Notes: a model not told the origin generated them from the sequence alone. DNA of 64,000 nt from Blastococcus sp. LR1 (GCF_020166105.1 NZ_JAIUJY010000005.1:248001-312000), one strand, 5' to 3'; positions 19,206 through 28,032 are shown, counted from the stretch's first letter. Numbers and translations are program-made.

Positions 19206-19775
19206 TCAGTACGTGATGCCGCGAGCGGCGTAGTGCTGCTTCGCGTCCGGCTGGCGCAGCAGGTACACGATCGCGGCCGGGAGCAGGAAGCCGAGGAAGT
19301 TGCCGAACAGGAACCCCCATCCGCTGACCAGCCCCCAGACGAGCGTGAGCAGCTGGACGGCCACCGAGGCGTAACTGCCGAGGATCAGCAGCTGGGGCGA
19401 CTTGCCCTGCAGCACCTGGATGCCGCCGACGAGCAGCACGATGCCGGCGGCGACCGACAGCAGGGCGAGAACCCCGAGGAACCCGCCGAACGCGAACAGC
19501 AGTCCCAGGCCGAACAGGCTGAGCAGCGCCAGCCCGCCGATGACGATGCCGATGATCGCGGCGGCCATCACGCCACCAGGACGGTCATTCATGGTGCCGG
19601 GACCGCCCGTGTGCGAGGGGCCCGGGCCGTAGCCGGGCGCCTGCTGGCCGTACCCGGAGACGGGGGGCCGGCCCTGCGGAGGGGGAGGTCCCCAGGCGGG
19701 CTGACCCTGCGGTGCGCCACCAGGAACGGGGCCAGGGGCCGGACCGGGATCGGGGCCTGCACTGGAGCTGGACAT
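19206..19775 (-). CDS. Pro/Gly-rich membrane protein, paralogue 1 of 3
   Basis: A 189-residue protein. Residues 1 to about 65 are disordered, rich in P, G, Q and Y (PQGQPAWGPPPPQGRP, GYGQQAPGYGPG). About four hydrophobic helices follow from IIGIVIGGLALLSLFG onward, with GIVLLVGGIQVLQGKSPQLL as a strongly conserved segment shared with paralogue 2. The C-terminus is short and basic (LLRQPDAKQHYAARG). No enzymatic motif is visible. The cytoplasmic low-complexity tail suggests a scaffold or protein-interaction role, which is inference. AGGAGGGAG ribosome site about nine bases before the ATG. Confidence 0.75.
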   Translation of the reverse strand: MSSSSAGPDPGPAPGPVPGGAPQGQPAWGPPPPQGRPPVSGYGQQAPGYGPGPSHTGGPGTMNDRPGGVMAAAIIGIVIGGLALLSLFGLGLLFAFGGFLGVLALLSVAAGIVLLVGGIQVLQGKSPQLLILGSYASVAVQLLTLVWGLVSGWGFLFGNFLGFLLPAAIVYLLRQPDAKQHYAARGITY

Positions 19776-19935
19776 CGGGCACTCCCTCCTGGGGCGGCCG
19801 CCCCGGTCGGAGCGACCGTGGCGCGCAGTGTAGGGACGCCGGGGCCGCAGCGGGGGTCCTCCGCGTGCGGTGCGGACGACGACGGCCCCCGCTGCTGAGC
19901 AGTAGGGGCCGTCGACGTGAGGGTGGTGCGGCAGG

Positions 19936-20556
19936 TCAGGCGGTGCCCTTCTGCCCGGCGTACCACTGCTGGGCGGCCCGGCCGCGCAGGAGCGAGACGA
20001 TGACCGCCGCCCCGATCAGGAGCAGCAGCCCCGAGCCGGCCGGGATGTCCTCGTCCGACAGCGCGACGATGAAGTTGAACACCCAGATCGCGGCGGTCGC
20101 ATAGGCGGCGTACAGGAGGATCGTCGGCGCGGCACCCCGGAGCACCTGGATGCCGCCCACGAGCAGGGCGATGCCGACGGCGATCGCGAGCACGCTCAGC
20201 AGGACGTCGACGGCAGTGACCTCGACGCCGACGCTGTCCACGAGCGCGAGACCGCCCAGGTTGGTCAGCGCGATCAGGGCGCCGACGACGATCCCGACGA
20301 TCCCGGCGGCGGTCACCGTGCCCGGGCGCTTCGCACCTGGGCCCCAGCCGGGCTGCTGGCCGTATCCGGGCTGGGGCTGACCGTAGGGCTGGCCGTATCC
20401 GGGCTGGGGCTGGCCGTAACCGGGCTGCTGGCCGTACGGCTGGGGCTGGCCGTAGCCCGGCTGCTGGCCGTAGCCGGGCTGCTGGCCCTGGGGCGGGGGT
20501 GGCCCCCAGCCGGGCTGCGGCTGCTGCTGGGAGGGGTCGGGCGTGGGGTTGGACAT
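19936..20556 (-). CDS. GYGQP-repeat membrane protein, paralogue 2 of 3
   Basis: A 206-residue protein. The N-terminal 80 residues are built from PGYGQP / QPQPGYGQ / GYGQQPG units, with at least eight tyrosines evenly spaced. About four membrane helices follow (TAAGIVGIVVGALIALTN onward), including GIALLVGGIQVLRGAAPTIL, near-identical to paralogue 1. It ends in a basic LLRGRAAQQWYAG tail, matching the LLRQPDAKQHYA ending of paralogue 1. I chose ATG 20556; the frame is open to 20664 but the added residues have no family resemblance. Function unknown. Confidence 0.75.
   Translation of the reverse strand: MSNPTPDPSQQQPQPGWGPPPPQGQQPGYGQQPGYGQPQPYGQQPGYGQPQPGYGQPYGQPQPGYGQQPGWGPGAKRPGTVTAAGIVGIVVGALIALTNLGGLALVDSVGVEVTAVDVLLSVLAIAVGIALLVGGIQVLRGAAPTILLYAAYATAAIWVFNFIVALSDEDIPAGSGLLLLIGAAVIVSLLRGRAAQQWYAGQKGTA
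20340..20515 (-). repeat. Coding tandem repeats for GYGQP units
   Basis: Imperfect direct repeats of units such as GGGCTGGCCGTAGCCGGGCT encode the PGYGQP-type segments. Units vary in length by whole codons, as expected for a repeat that expands and contracts in frame. Confidence 0.7.
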
Positions 20557-20669
20557 CGGGAGAACGGCCTCCTGGTCGTCGGTCGCACTCGTGGCGTCCG
20601 ATGGCGGAACGTACTGATCGTCACACCGATCGTCGCCGGAGGCAGGCGGGCCCGCCCGGACCACCCGGT

Positions 20670-21392
20670 TCAGCGACCGGTGCGGTTGAACCGGTGCGCG
20701 GCGTAGAACTCCGCCGCACGGCGGCCGGCGAGCAGCACCACGATGGCGATCGCTGCGGCGAACATGAGCAGCACCACCACCATTGCGCCGGCGTCGCCGT
20801 CGCTCAACGCGCCGAGGAGGCCCAGGCCGGTGAAGAAGATGGTGAGCGAGCCGCCCACCAGGAGGAGGACGCGGCTGCGCCCGGTCAGCGCCAGGATCGA
20901 TCCCCAGATCATCACGACCGTGTAGGCCAGGATGAAGAAGCCGGCGATGACCAGCCCGGCGTTCACGGCGTCACCCGTCTCGCTGGTGTACCCCGGGATG
21001 TCGCCGCTCAGCTCCGTGATCAGGCTCCCGGCGGCCACGACGCCGACCAGGCCCAGCAGGCCCAGGGCGCCGAAGAGGAACCCGAACACGGCCGCGACGA
21101 TGACCGACGGGGGGCGGGCGGGGACGGCGGTAGGTCCGTAGCCACCGTAGGGCTGGCCGTACCCCGGCTGGCCGTAGGGCTGCTGCCCGTACTGCTGCTC
21201 CTGCCCGTAGGAGGGCTGTCCGTACGGGGGCTGCGCCTGCGGGTCGGCCCCGTACTGGGGCTGCCCGTACTGCGGTTGTCCGTACTGGGGCTGTCCGTAC
21301 TGGGGCTGGCCGTAGCCGGGCTGCTCCGGGGACTTCTCGCCGTGGGGCGGTGTGCCGGGGGCGGGACGGTACGGGTCGTCTGACTGGCTCAT
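20670..21392 (-). CDS. [10 protein letters not shown]-repeat membrane protein, paralogue 3 of 3
   Basis: A 240-residue protein. The first 95 residues include five consecutive near-identical five-residue units (QPQYG) and further [14 protein letters not shown] units. Four to five membrane helices follow, starting [22 protein letters not shown], with a longer extracytoplasmic segment ([18 protein letters not shown]). The C-terminus, [15 protein letters not shown], again resembles the two preceding paralogues. GGAGGGAATC just before ATG 21392 fixes the start. Together the three genes form an array on one strand between ilvC and serA. Function unknown. Confidence 0.78.
   Translation of the reverse strand: MSQSDDPYRPAPGTPPHGEKSPEQPGYGQPQYGQPQYGQPQYGQPQYGADPQAQPPYGQPSYGQEQQYGQQPYGQPGYGQPYGGYGPTAVPARPPSVIVAAVFGFLFGALGLLGLVGVVAAGSLITELSGDIPGYTSETGDAVNAGLVIAGFFILAYTVVMIWGSILALTGRSRVLLLVGGSLTIFFTGLGLLGALSDGDAGAMVVVLLMFAAAIAIVVLLAGRRAAEFYAAHRFNRTGR
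21135..21325 (-). repeat. Coding tandem repeats for QPQYG units
   Basis: Repeated GCCGTACTGGGGCT-type 15-base units (plus strand) encode QPQYG/QPSYG segments. The four most regular copies lie at about 21245-21310. Confidence 0.7.
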
Positions 21393-21523
21393 GATTCCCT
21401 CCGGTCGGCACCGGTCGGGTCGGTGCGGCAGTGAAACCCCAGCATTCACGGCCCCGTCGTGGGCGGGCAAGGCGACCGGCCGCGGAACGCGCCTCCCCGC
21501 CCGGATCCCTAGGCTCTGTGGCC

Positions 21524-23125
21524 GTGACCTCGACCACGCCCGTCGTCCTGATCGCCGAAGAGCTCGCGCCGAGTGTCCTCGAGGTGCTCGGGACCGACGT
21601 CGAGATCCGGCACGTCGACGGCGCCGACCGGGCCGCGCTGCTGCCCGCGCTCGCCGACGCAGCGGCGGTGATGATCCGCAGCGCGACGCAGATCGACGCG
21701 GAGGCCCTCGCCGCGGCGCCGAACCTGAAGGTGGTGGCCCGCGCCGGCATCGGCCTCGACAACGTCGACGTCGCGGCGGCCACCGAGCGCGGCGTCATGG
21801 TCGTCAACGCTCCGACGGCCAACATCGTCAGCGCCGCCGAGCACGCCGTCGCCCTCCTCCTGGCCGCTGCCCGGCGCATCCCCGCGGCGGACGCCTCCCT
21901 GCGCGAGGGCAGGTGGGCCCGCTCGTCGTTCACCGGCGTCGAGGTCACCGGGAAGACCGTCGGCGTCGTCGGCCTCGGCCGCATCGGTCAGCTGGTGGCG
22001 CAGCGCCTGGCCGCCTTCGACGTCGAGCTGATCGCCTACGACCCCTACATCCAGCCGGGCCGCGCCGCCCAGCTCGGCGTGCGGATGGTCTCCCTGGAGG
22101 AGCTGCTCCAGCAGGCGGACTTCCTCACCATCCACCTGCCGAAGACTGCCGAGACCCTCGGGCTCATCGGTGCCACCGAGCTGGCCACCACCAAGCGCGG
22201 CGTCATCATCGTCAACGCCGCCCGCGGCGGCCTGGTCGACGAGGCCGCCCTGGCCGAGGCGCTCCGCTCGGGGCAGGTCGGCGCGGCCGGCATCGACGTC
22301 TACGCCACGGAGCCCTGCACCGACAGCCCGCTCTTCGGCCTGTCGAACACTGTCGTCACCCCGCACCTGGGCGCCTCCACCACCGAGGCGCAGGACAAGG
22401 CCGGCGCCTCGGTCGCCCGCTCCGTGCGGCTGGCGCTGCAGGGCGAGTTCGTGCCCGACGCCGTCAACGTCCAGGCCGGTGGCGTCGTCGCCGAGGACGT
22501 GCGCCCCGGTCTCCCGCTCGCCGAGAAGCTCGGTCGCGTCTTCACCGCCGTCGCCGGTGGGCTGGCCCAGTCGGTCACCGTCGACGTCCGCGGCAAGCTC
22601 GGCGAGTTCGACGCCTCGGTGCTCCAGCTGGCTGCCCTCAAGGGCGTCTTCTCCGACGTCGTCGAGGAGCAGGTCACCTACGTCAACGCGCCGCTGTTCG
22701 CCGAGCAGCGCGGGCTCGAGGTCGCGCTGACCACCGACCCGGAGAGCCCGACCTACCGGAACCTGATCACCCTGCGCGGGGCCATGGCCGACGGTCGCGC
22801 CGTCGCGGTCTCCGGCACCCTGTTCGGCAAGAACCAGGTGCCGCGGCTGACCGAGGTCGCCGGCTTCGAGATCGACCTGGCGGCGTCGGGCCACCTGCTC
22901 TTCTTCGTCTACGCCGACCGGCCGGGCGTCGTGGGCGCGGTCGGGGCGGCGCTGGGGGAGGCCGGCATCAACATCGCCGGTGCCCAGGTCAGCCCGGCCG
23001 GGGACGGCGACGAGGCGCTGATGGCGGTCACGGTCAGCAGCCCCGCGCCTCCCGAGCTGCTCGAGGCCATCGCCGGCCGGATCGGCGCGCGGGCCGCCCG
23101 GGCTGCCGACCTCACGACCCTCTGA
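21524..23125 (+). CDS. serA: D-3-phosphoglycerate dehydrogenase
   Basis: First enzyme of serine synthesis: oxidises 3-phosphoglycerate with NAD. 533 residues, the long actinobacterial type with an N-terminal catalytic domain, an intervening ASB domain and a C-terminal ACT domain. Seen: [12 protein letters not shown], Rossmann [42 protein letters not shown], and the ACT start [18 protein letters not shown], where serine is expected to bind. GTG 21524 is the likely start (GTG 21518 is an alternative). A TAGGCT element ends eight bases before, so the 5' UTR is zero or a few bases. Confidence 0.96.
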   Translation: MTSTTPVVLIAEELAPSVLEVLGTDVEIRHVDGADRAALLPALADAAAVMIRSATQIDAEALAAAPNLKVVARAGIGLDNVDVAAATERGVMVVNAPTANIVSAAEHAVALLLAAARRIPAADASLREGRWARSSFTGVEVTGKTVGVVGLGRIGQLVAQRLAAFDVELIAYDPYIQPGRAAQLGVRMVSLEELLQQADFLTIHLPKTAETLGLIGATELATTKRGVIIVNAARGGLVDEAALAEALRSGQVGAAGIDVYATEPCTDSPLFGLSNTVVTPHLGASTTEAQDKAGASVARSVRLALQGEFVPDAVNVQAGGVVAEDVRPGLPLAEKLGRVFTAVAGGLAQSVTVDVRGKLGEFDASVLQLAALKGVFSDVVEEQVTYVNAPLFAEQRGLEVALTTDPESPTYRNLITLRGAMADGRAVAVSGTLFGKNQVPRLTEVAGFEIDLAASGHLLFFVYADRPGVVGAVGAALGEAGINIAGAQVSPAGDGDEALMAVTVSSPAPPELLEAIAGRIGARAARAADLTTL

Positions 23126-23127
23126 CC

Positions 23128-23133
23128 TAGGGT
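23128..23133 (+). promoter_or_regulatory. TAGGGT -10 element of leuB
   Basis: TAGGGT overlaps the serA 3' end and ends eight bases before the leuB ATG, suggesting leuB has its own promoter with a 5' UTR of at most a couple of bases. Confidence 0.4.
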
Positions 23134-23141
23134 TCCCGACC

Positions 23142-24164
23142 ATGCGCCTGGCAGTGATCCCCGGAGACGGCATCGGTCCCGAGGTGGTGGCGGAGGGCCT
23201 CAAGGTCCTGCGCGCCGTCGCCCCCGATCTGGAGACGACGCCGTACGACCTCGGCGCCGCGCGGTGGCAGGCCACCGGGGAGCTGCTGCCGGACACGGTG
23301 GTCGACGAGCTCCGCCAGCACGACGCGATCCTGCTGGGTGCCATCGGTGACCCGGGCGTTCCGCCGGGGATCTTGGAGCGCGGCCTGCTGCTGCGGCTGC
23401 GCTTCGAGCTCGACCACCACGTCAACCTCCGGCCGGCGCGGCTCTTCGACGGCGTGCGCAGCCCGCTCGCGTCGCCCGGGCCGATCGACATGCTGTGCGT
23501 GCGCGAGGGCACCGAGGGGCCCTATGTGGGCAACGGCGGGGTGCTCCGCAAGGACACCCCGAACGAGGTCGCCACCGAGGTCAGCCTCAACACCGCGTTC
23601 GGCGTCGAGCGGGTGGTCCGGTACGCCTTCGAGCGGGCCACCGCCCGCCCCCGCAAGCACCTGACGCTGATCCACAAGACCAACGTGCTCACCCACGCCG
23701 GCGGTCTCTGGTCGCGGATCGTCGAGGAGGTGTCGGTCGAGTTCCCGGAGGTGACCGTCGCCTACCAGCACGTCGACGCCGCCTCGATGTTCTTCATCAC
23801 CGACCCCGGCCGGTACGACGTGATCGTCACCGACAACCTGTTCGGCGACATCGTCACCGACGTCGCCGCGGCCGTGACCGGTGGCATCGGCCTGGCGGCC
23901 AGCGGGAACCTCGACGCCTCGGGCACCAACCCGAGCATGTTCGAGCCGGTGCACGGCTCGGCGCCCGACATCGCCGGCCAGGGCATCGCCGACCCCACGG
24001 CCGCCGTGCTGTCGGTCGGGCTGCTGCTGCAGCACCTGGGCCGCACCGAGCAGGCCCGCAAGGTCGACGCCGCCGTCGCCTTCGACCTCTCCACCCGGGA
24101 CCCGCAGGCGACGATCCGCACCACCGACGTCGGCGACCGGCTCGCCGCCCTCGCGGGGGGCTGA
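23142..24164 (+). CDS. leuB: 3-isopropylmalate dehydrogenase
   Basis: Oxidatively decarboxylates 3-isopropylmalate (leucine route) and, in the citramalate route, 3-methylmalate to 2-oxobutyrate. 340 residues, short actinobacterial type. Seen: [16 protein letters not shown] at the N-terminus, [23 protein letters not shown] with the catalytic Lys, [28 protein letters not shown], and [15 protein letters not shown] for NAD binding. It follows serA by 16 bases. Both its usual uses fit the leuCD and cimA genes in this window. Confidence 0.96.
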   Translation: MRLAVIPGDGIGPEVVAEGLKVLRAVAPDLETTPYDLGAARWQATGELLPDTVVDELRQHDAILLGAIGDPGVPPGILERGLLLRLRFELDHHVNLRPARLFDGVRSPLASPGPIDMLCVREGTEGPYVGNGGVLRKDTPNEVATEVSLNTAFGVERVVRYAFERATARPRKHLTLIHKTNVLTHAGGLWSRIVEEVSVEFPEVTVAYQHVDAASMFFITDPGRYDVIVTDNLFGDIVTDVAAAVTGGIGLAASGNLDASGTNPSMFEPVHGSAPDIAGQGIADPTAAVLSVGLLLQHLGRTEQARKVDAAVAFDLSTRDPQATIRTTDVGDRLAALAGG

Positions 24165-24168
24165 GCGC

Positions 24169-25137
24169 GTGCGCCTGTTCCGGCGTCCGCTCGCCGAGGA
24201 CGACTTCTGGGGGCTGATCGCGGTGGCGGAGGGGCGCACCGACGAGGCGGCGATCGGCCGTCTGACCGACGCCCTCAGCGCACGGCGCGCCAAGGACGTC
24301 GTCGCATTCCAGGAGCGGCTGGCCCGAGTGCTGTTCGAGCTGGACCGCGAGGTCCTCGCCGACCAGCCGGTGCGGTTCGGCGACGATCCGCCCGACGAGG
24401 AGCCGATCCCGCTCAGCGACGACGGTTTCCTGTATCTCCGCGCCGGGATCGTCCTCGCGGGCAGGGAGACCTACGACCGGGTGCTCCGCGATCCTGCCGT
24501 CCTCGCCCAGGGCGAGTGGGACGAGTGCGAGGACCTGCTGTACGTGGCCGAGGAGGTCCTGGGCGACGACATCGACACCAAGGTGTCGTACGAGACGGCC
24601 TCCAACCTGCAGCACTGGACGCCGCGGGCAGAGCCAGAACGCGAGCCGTGGGACCAGGGGCTCCGCTCGGTCTCCGTGGATGCCCATGACATGGCCGACC
24701 CCATCGAGGCGGAGCGGCCCACCGCGGACGGCGGCTGGGAACCGGAGATCATGTACGTCGCTCCCAGATTTCTCGGGAGCAGCCTCCTCTACGACGTCTC
24801 CACCGATCTCGCCCGGATCGTGACCACGAACGGTGGGCTGCCGGGGGAGCTGGCCGCCGGGCACGTGGTGGCGGTGGTGGAGCTCGGCGAGTCCTGGCGA
24901 CTCGAGCCGCAGGTGGGAGAGCCGACCCGCTCGGAGCTCGGTGACCACCGCGAGCTCACGGTGCGCGTCGCCGTGCCCACCGCCACGGTCCGCGGCTGGA
25001 CGACCGGGGAGCGCCGGACCGGGTTCGCCTCCCTGGCGGCCGCGTGCCTCCTCGCGGTCCTGCCGACGACCCATGCCGCCGTCCCCGGGCTGGAACGACT
25101 GCGTGCGGCGGGCGAAGGACTGCTCGCCGGCGGCTGA
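24169..25137 (+). CDS. DUF4240-domain protein with unassigned C-terminal half
   Basis: A 322-residue protein directly after leuB (4 bases). The first 130 residues fit DUF4240: DDFWGLIAVAEGRTDE, VVAFQERLARVLFELDREVL, then DDGFLYLRAGIVLAGRETYDRVLRDP and LLYVAEEVLG. The second half (about 150-322), with LLYDVSTDLARIVTTNGG and RTGFASLAAACLLAVLP, matches nothing I recognise; it ends in an Ala/Leu-rich helix. The GTG start has no convincing ribosome site and may depend on leuB translation. Role unknown. Confidence 0.75.
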   Translation: MRLFRRPLAEDDFWGLIAVAEGRTDEAAIGRLTDALSARRAKDVVAFQERLARVLFELDREVLADQPVRFGDDPPDEEPIPLSDDGFLYLRAGIVLAGRETYDRVLRDPAVLAQGEWDECEDLLYVAEEVLGDDIDTKVSYETASNLQHWTPRAEPEREPWDQGLRSVSVDAHDMADPIEAERPTADGGWEPEIMYVAPRFLGSSLLYDVSTDLARIVTTNGGLPGELAAGHVVAVVELGESWRLEPQVGEPTRSELGDHRELTVRVAVPTATVRGWTTGERRTGFASLAAACLLAVLPTTHAAVPGLERLRAAGEGLLAGG

Positions 25138-25138
25138 G

Positions 25139-25519
25139 TCACCCCTGGGGCGGCTCCGTCAGCAGGAGGTCCCCGACCGGCACGGGCAGCAGCGCGCGGC
25201 CGGTCTCACCGGGTGCGGGCCACTCCGGGCGCACTGTGCAGCCGGTGGGGGAGGACTCGACCAGCACCACCGGCTGCCAGTTCCAGTCCGCCTTCGGCTC
25301 GTCGGCCGGCAGGACGCCGGGTGGCAGCGGAGCGGGCAGCCGGGCCCACCAGCGACGGTCGAGCGCGGCCAGCCCGTGCGCCCGCAGCAGCTCGACGCCG
25401 TCCCCGGCCGGCGCGGGCAGCAGCGCCCCGGTCAGCAGGCGGGGGCCGCCGGTGGCGTCCAGCCAGCCCACCTGTTCGCCGTCGGCGCGGTGCACAGCGG
25501 TCCAGTCCGGGGGGAACAC
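25139..25519 (-). CDS. Small conserved-type protein of unknown function
   Basis: A 126-residue protein with no signal peptide or membrane helix. Trp/Pro-rich segments (DWTAVHRADGEQVGWLDATG, WWARLPAPLPPGVL, WNWQPVVLVES, VRPEWPAPGETGRALLPVP) suggest a beta-rich fold. Convergent with the DUF4240 gene, one base between the stop codons. GTG start. I do not recognise the family. Codon use is normal for the window, which supports it being a real gene. Confidence 0.55.
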   Translation of the reverse strand: MFPPDWTAVHRADGEQVGWLDATGGPRLLTGALLPAPAGDGVELLRAHGLAALDRRWWARLPAPLPPGVLPADEPKADWNWQPVVLVESSPTGCTVRPEWPAPGETGRALLPVPVGDLLLTEPPQG

Positions 25520-25573
25520 CGCCGGAGCCTCTCAGGGACGGAGGTCGCCGCGCGCGTGCTTTACTCGTCGGCG

Positions 25574-25603
25574 ATGACCGCTCCCAGCACGATTATCACC
25601 TAG
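25574..25603 (+). CDS. cimA leader peptide with Ile-Ile codons
   Basis: A nine-residue frame, MTAPSTIIT, ATG to TAG. It carries two adjacent isoleucine codons, ATT-ATC, just before the stop. ATT is very rare in this GC-rich genome. A perfect 8-bp hairpin starts at the stop codon, and a terminator with a T-run follows, 94 bases before the cimA start. This is the layout of a ribosome-mediated attenuator sensing isoleucine, and supports reading the downstream gene as citramalate synthase. Inferred from layout. Confidence 0.7.
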   Translation: MTAPSTIIT

Positions 25604-25657
25604 CGCGCAGTTCCCTCCGACTGCGCGCAGACCTCCCGTACCCGGGGGGTCTTTTTG
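25603..25657 (+). terminator. cimA attenuator: two hairpins and T-run
   Basis: GCGCGCAG (25603-25610) pairs with CTGCGCGC (25621-25628) around a 10-base pyrimidine-rich loop. AGACCTCCC (25629-25637) pairs with GGGGGGTCT (25644-25652), nine pairs with one G-U, followed by TTTTT. The same order (leader, hairpin, terminator) is seen before ilvB. Confidence 0.78.
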
Positions 25658-25696
25658 TTTTCCGGGACAGCCCCCACCCGATCCGAGGAGCCCTCC

Positions 25697-27298
25697 GTGC
25701 CCAGCGATCCCGAGTTCCAGGTCTTCGACACCACGCTGCGCGACGGCGCCCAGCGCGAGGGCATCAGCTACTCGGTCGCGGACAAGCTCGCGGTCGCCCG
25801 GCTGCTCGACGAGATCGGCGTGGGGTTCATCGAGGGCGGTTGGCCGGGGGCGCTGCCCAAGGACACCGAGTTCTTCGCCCGCGCGCGCACCGAGCTCTCG
25901 CTGCAGCACGCCCAGCTGGTCGCGTTCGGCGCCACCCGCAAGGCCGGCGTGCCGGTGGAGGACGACCTCCAGGTGCGGGCCCTGCTCGACGCCGGCACGC
26001 CGGTGGTCTGCCTGGTCGCCAAGTCCGACGTCCGGCACGTGCGGGAGGCGCTGCGGACCACGCCGGAGGAGAACCTCGCGATGGTGGCCGACACCGTCGC
26101 CTTCCTGGTGGCGCAGGGCCGCCGGGTCTTCCTCGACTGCGAGCACTTCTTCGACGGCTACGCGGCCGACCGTGACTACGGCGTGCAGGTGCTGGAGACG
26201 GCGTTCGCGGCGGGCGCGGAGGTCGGCGTCCTCTGCGACACCAACGGCGGGATGCTGCCGATGGGCGTGGGCCGGGTGGTCGCCGACGTGCGGGCCCGCA
26301 CCACGGGGAAGCTCGGCATCCACTGCCAGGACGACACCGGCTGCGCGGTGGCCAACACCCTCGCCGCCGTCGAAGCCGGGGTCACCCACGTGCAGGGGAC
26401 GGCGAACGGCTACGGCGAGCGCGCGGGCAACGCCGACACGTTCGCGCTGATCGCCAACCTGGTCACCAAGATGGGCATCCCGGCGGTGCCGGCGGACTGC
26501 CTGCCGGAACTGCAGCGGGTCAGTCACGCCATCGCCGAGCTCGCCAACATCGCCCCCGACGACCACCAGCCCTACGTCGGGGCGTCGGCGTTCGCGCACA
26601 AGGCCGGCCTGCACGCCAGCGCCATCAAGGTGAGCCCCGAGCTCTACAACCACCTCGACCCCGCCGTCGTCGGCAACGACATGCGCATCCTGGTCACCGA
26701 GATGGCCGGCCGGGCCTCGATCGAGCTCAAGGGCCGGGAGCTCGGCGTCGACCTGTCCGGCCAGGCCGACGCGATCGGGCGGGTCGTGGACCAGGTCAAG
26801 GTGCTCGAGGCCGACGGCTGGTCCTTCGAGGCTGCCGACGCCTCCTTCGAGCTGCTGCTGCGCGCCCAGCTGCCCGACGCCCCGGCGCCGCTGTTCGAGC
26901 TGGAGAGCTATCGGACCTCCGTCGAGCACTGGGGCAACGGGGTCGTGGTCAGCGAGGCCACCGTGAAGGTGCACCTCCGGAACGACGACGGGACCAGCGA
27001 GCGGATCATCAGCACCGGCGAGGGCAACGGGCCGGTGAACGCCCTCGACAACGCGCTGCGCCAGGCGCTGGTCGGCCGGTACCCGCAGCTGGCCGGGGTC
27101 TCGCTGGCCGACTACAAGGTCCGCATCCTCGGCTGGAAGGGCGGGACCAGCGCGACCACCCGCGTGCTCATCGACACGACCGACGGGGTGGGCACGTGGA
27201 CCACCGTCGGCGTGCACGCCAACATCGTCGAGGCGTCCTGGCACGCCCTCGTGGACGCGCTCGCCTACGCGGTCCTCCGCCGGCCCGCTCAGCCGTAG
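25697..27298 (+). CDS. cimA: Citramalate synthase (2-isopropylmalate-synthase family)
   Basis: Condenses pyruvate with acetyl-CoA to (R)-citramalate, entry to threonine-independent isoleucine synthesis. 533 residues. N-terminal HMGL-like TIM barrel (VFDTTLRDGAQREG with the metal and catalytic residues at about 10-22; CDTNGG; HCQDDTGCAVANTLAAVEAG), then a LeuA dimerisation domain (about 410-530) that binds the regulatory amino acid. The citramalate rather than isopropylmalate assignment rests on the subfamily pattern and on the Ile codons of the leader. GTG 25697 has GAGGAG six bases upstream; an in-frame TTG at 25655 lies in the T-run and is rejected. Confidence 0.9.
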   Translation: MPSDPEFQVFDTTLRDGAQREGISYSVADKLAVARLLDEIGVGFIEGGWPGALPKDTEFFARARTELSLQHAQLVAFGATRKAGVPVEDDLQVRALLDAGTPVVCLVAKSDVRHVREALRTTPEENLAMVADTVAFLVAQGRRVFLDCEHFFDGYAADRDYGVQVLETAFAAGAEVGVLCDTNGGMLPMGVGRVVADVRARTTGKLGIHCQDDTGCAVANTLAAVEAGVTHVQGTANGYGERAGNADTFALIANLVTKMGIPAVPADCLPELQRVSHAIAELANIAPDDHQPYVGASAFAHKAGLHASAIKVSPELYNHLDPAVVGNDMRILVTEMAGRASIELKGRELGVDLSGQADAIGRVVDQVKVLEADGWSFEAADASFELLLRAQLPDAPAPLFELESYRTSVEHWGNGVVVSEATVKVHLRNDDGTSERIISTGEGNGPVNALDNALRQALVGRYPQLAGVSLADYKVRILGWKGGTSATTRVLIDTTDGVGTWTTVGVHANIVEASWHALVDALAYAVLRRPAQP

Positions 27299-28032
27299 CG
27301 GGCGACGAAGTTCGCCAGGACCCGGGCGGGCTCGTGAACCTCGGCCGCCTCGGCCAGCGCGACGACCTGGTCGAGTTCGTCCGGCGGGAAGTACCCGGCG
27401 TGCTGGTAGATGCGCGCCCGCGCCACCAGCCCGTCGACGTCGAGCTCCGGGTGGAACTGGGTGGCGTAGACGTTCTGCCGGACCCGGAACATCTGGACCG
27501 GGCAGGTCGCCGACGAGGCCAGCAGCACGGCGCCCGGGGGCAGCTCGCGGCAGGCCTCCTTGTGCCCGACGAAGGCGCCGAACCGCTCGGGGACCCCGGC
27601 CAGCAGCGGGTCGCGCCGGCCCTCCTCGGTCAGGGACACCTCGACGGCGGAGACCGGTTCGCCGTAGGTGCGGTCGACGACCCCGCCCAGGTGCGTGCCC
27701 AGCGTGCCGATGCCGTAGCAGGCGCCGAGGAAGGGGACGTCGCGCGCCACCACCTCGCCGAGCAGCGCGTCGACCTCGCGCTCCACCCGCAGCTGGACCG
27801 CCGACTTCGACTCCGGCGGATCGCTGGAGTTGAACGGGCTGCCGCCGAGCACGACGCCGGCGTACGCGTCGAGGTCCAGCTCCGGCAGCGGCCCCGCCTC
27901 CAGCCGGATGCGGTGCAGCCGGTCCGCGGGCAGGCCGGTGAACCGGAGGAAGGAGGCGTGCTCCTGCTCCGCGGCGGCGTCCTCGGGGCGGGAGGACAGC
28001 AGGAGGAACGGGCGCCCGGCGACGGCGTTCAG
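27289..28032 (-). CDS. Class I glutamine amidotransferase-like protein, probable CTG start
   Basis: A protein of about 247 residues with a class I GATase domain: YAGVVLGGSPFNSSD, VPFLGACYGIGTLGTHLGG with the nucleophile Cys, and TQFHPELD with the catalytic His. This is the stand-alone type annotated 'glutamine amidotransferase'; its partner or substrate is unknown. There is no ATG, GTG or TTG near the expected N-terminus (GRPFLLLSSRPEDAAA). The only plausible initiator is CTG 28032, which overlaps the stop codon of the upstream monooxygenase gene as CTGA. The overlap suggests translational coupling. The last 10 bases overlap the cimA end. Confidence 0.8.
   Translation of the reverse strand: MNAVAGRPFLLLSSRPEDAAAEQEHASFLRFTGLPADRLHRIRLEAGPLPELDLDAYAGVVLGGSPFNSSDPPESKSAVQLRVEREVDALLGEVVARDVPFLGACYGIGTLGTHLGGVVDRTYGEPVSAVEVSLTEEGRRDPLLAGVPERFGAFVGHKEACRELPPGAVLLASSATCPVQMFRVRQNVYATQFHPELDVDGLVARARIYQHAGYFPPDELDQVVALAEAAEVHEPARVLANFVARYG

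Noticed and set aside
21135-21325. Regular short repeats as a possible CRISPR array
   Set aside because: The units are multiples of three, in frame, with no unique spacers; they encode QPQYG segments.
25655-25696. TTG 25655 as start of cimA
   Set aside because: It lies in the terminator T-run; GTG 25697 has GAGGAG six bases before and matches the family N-terminus.
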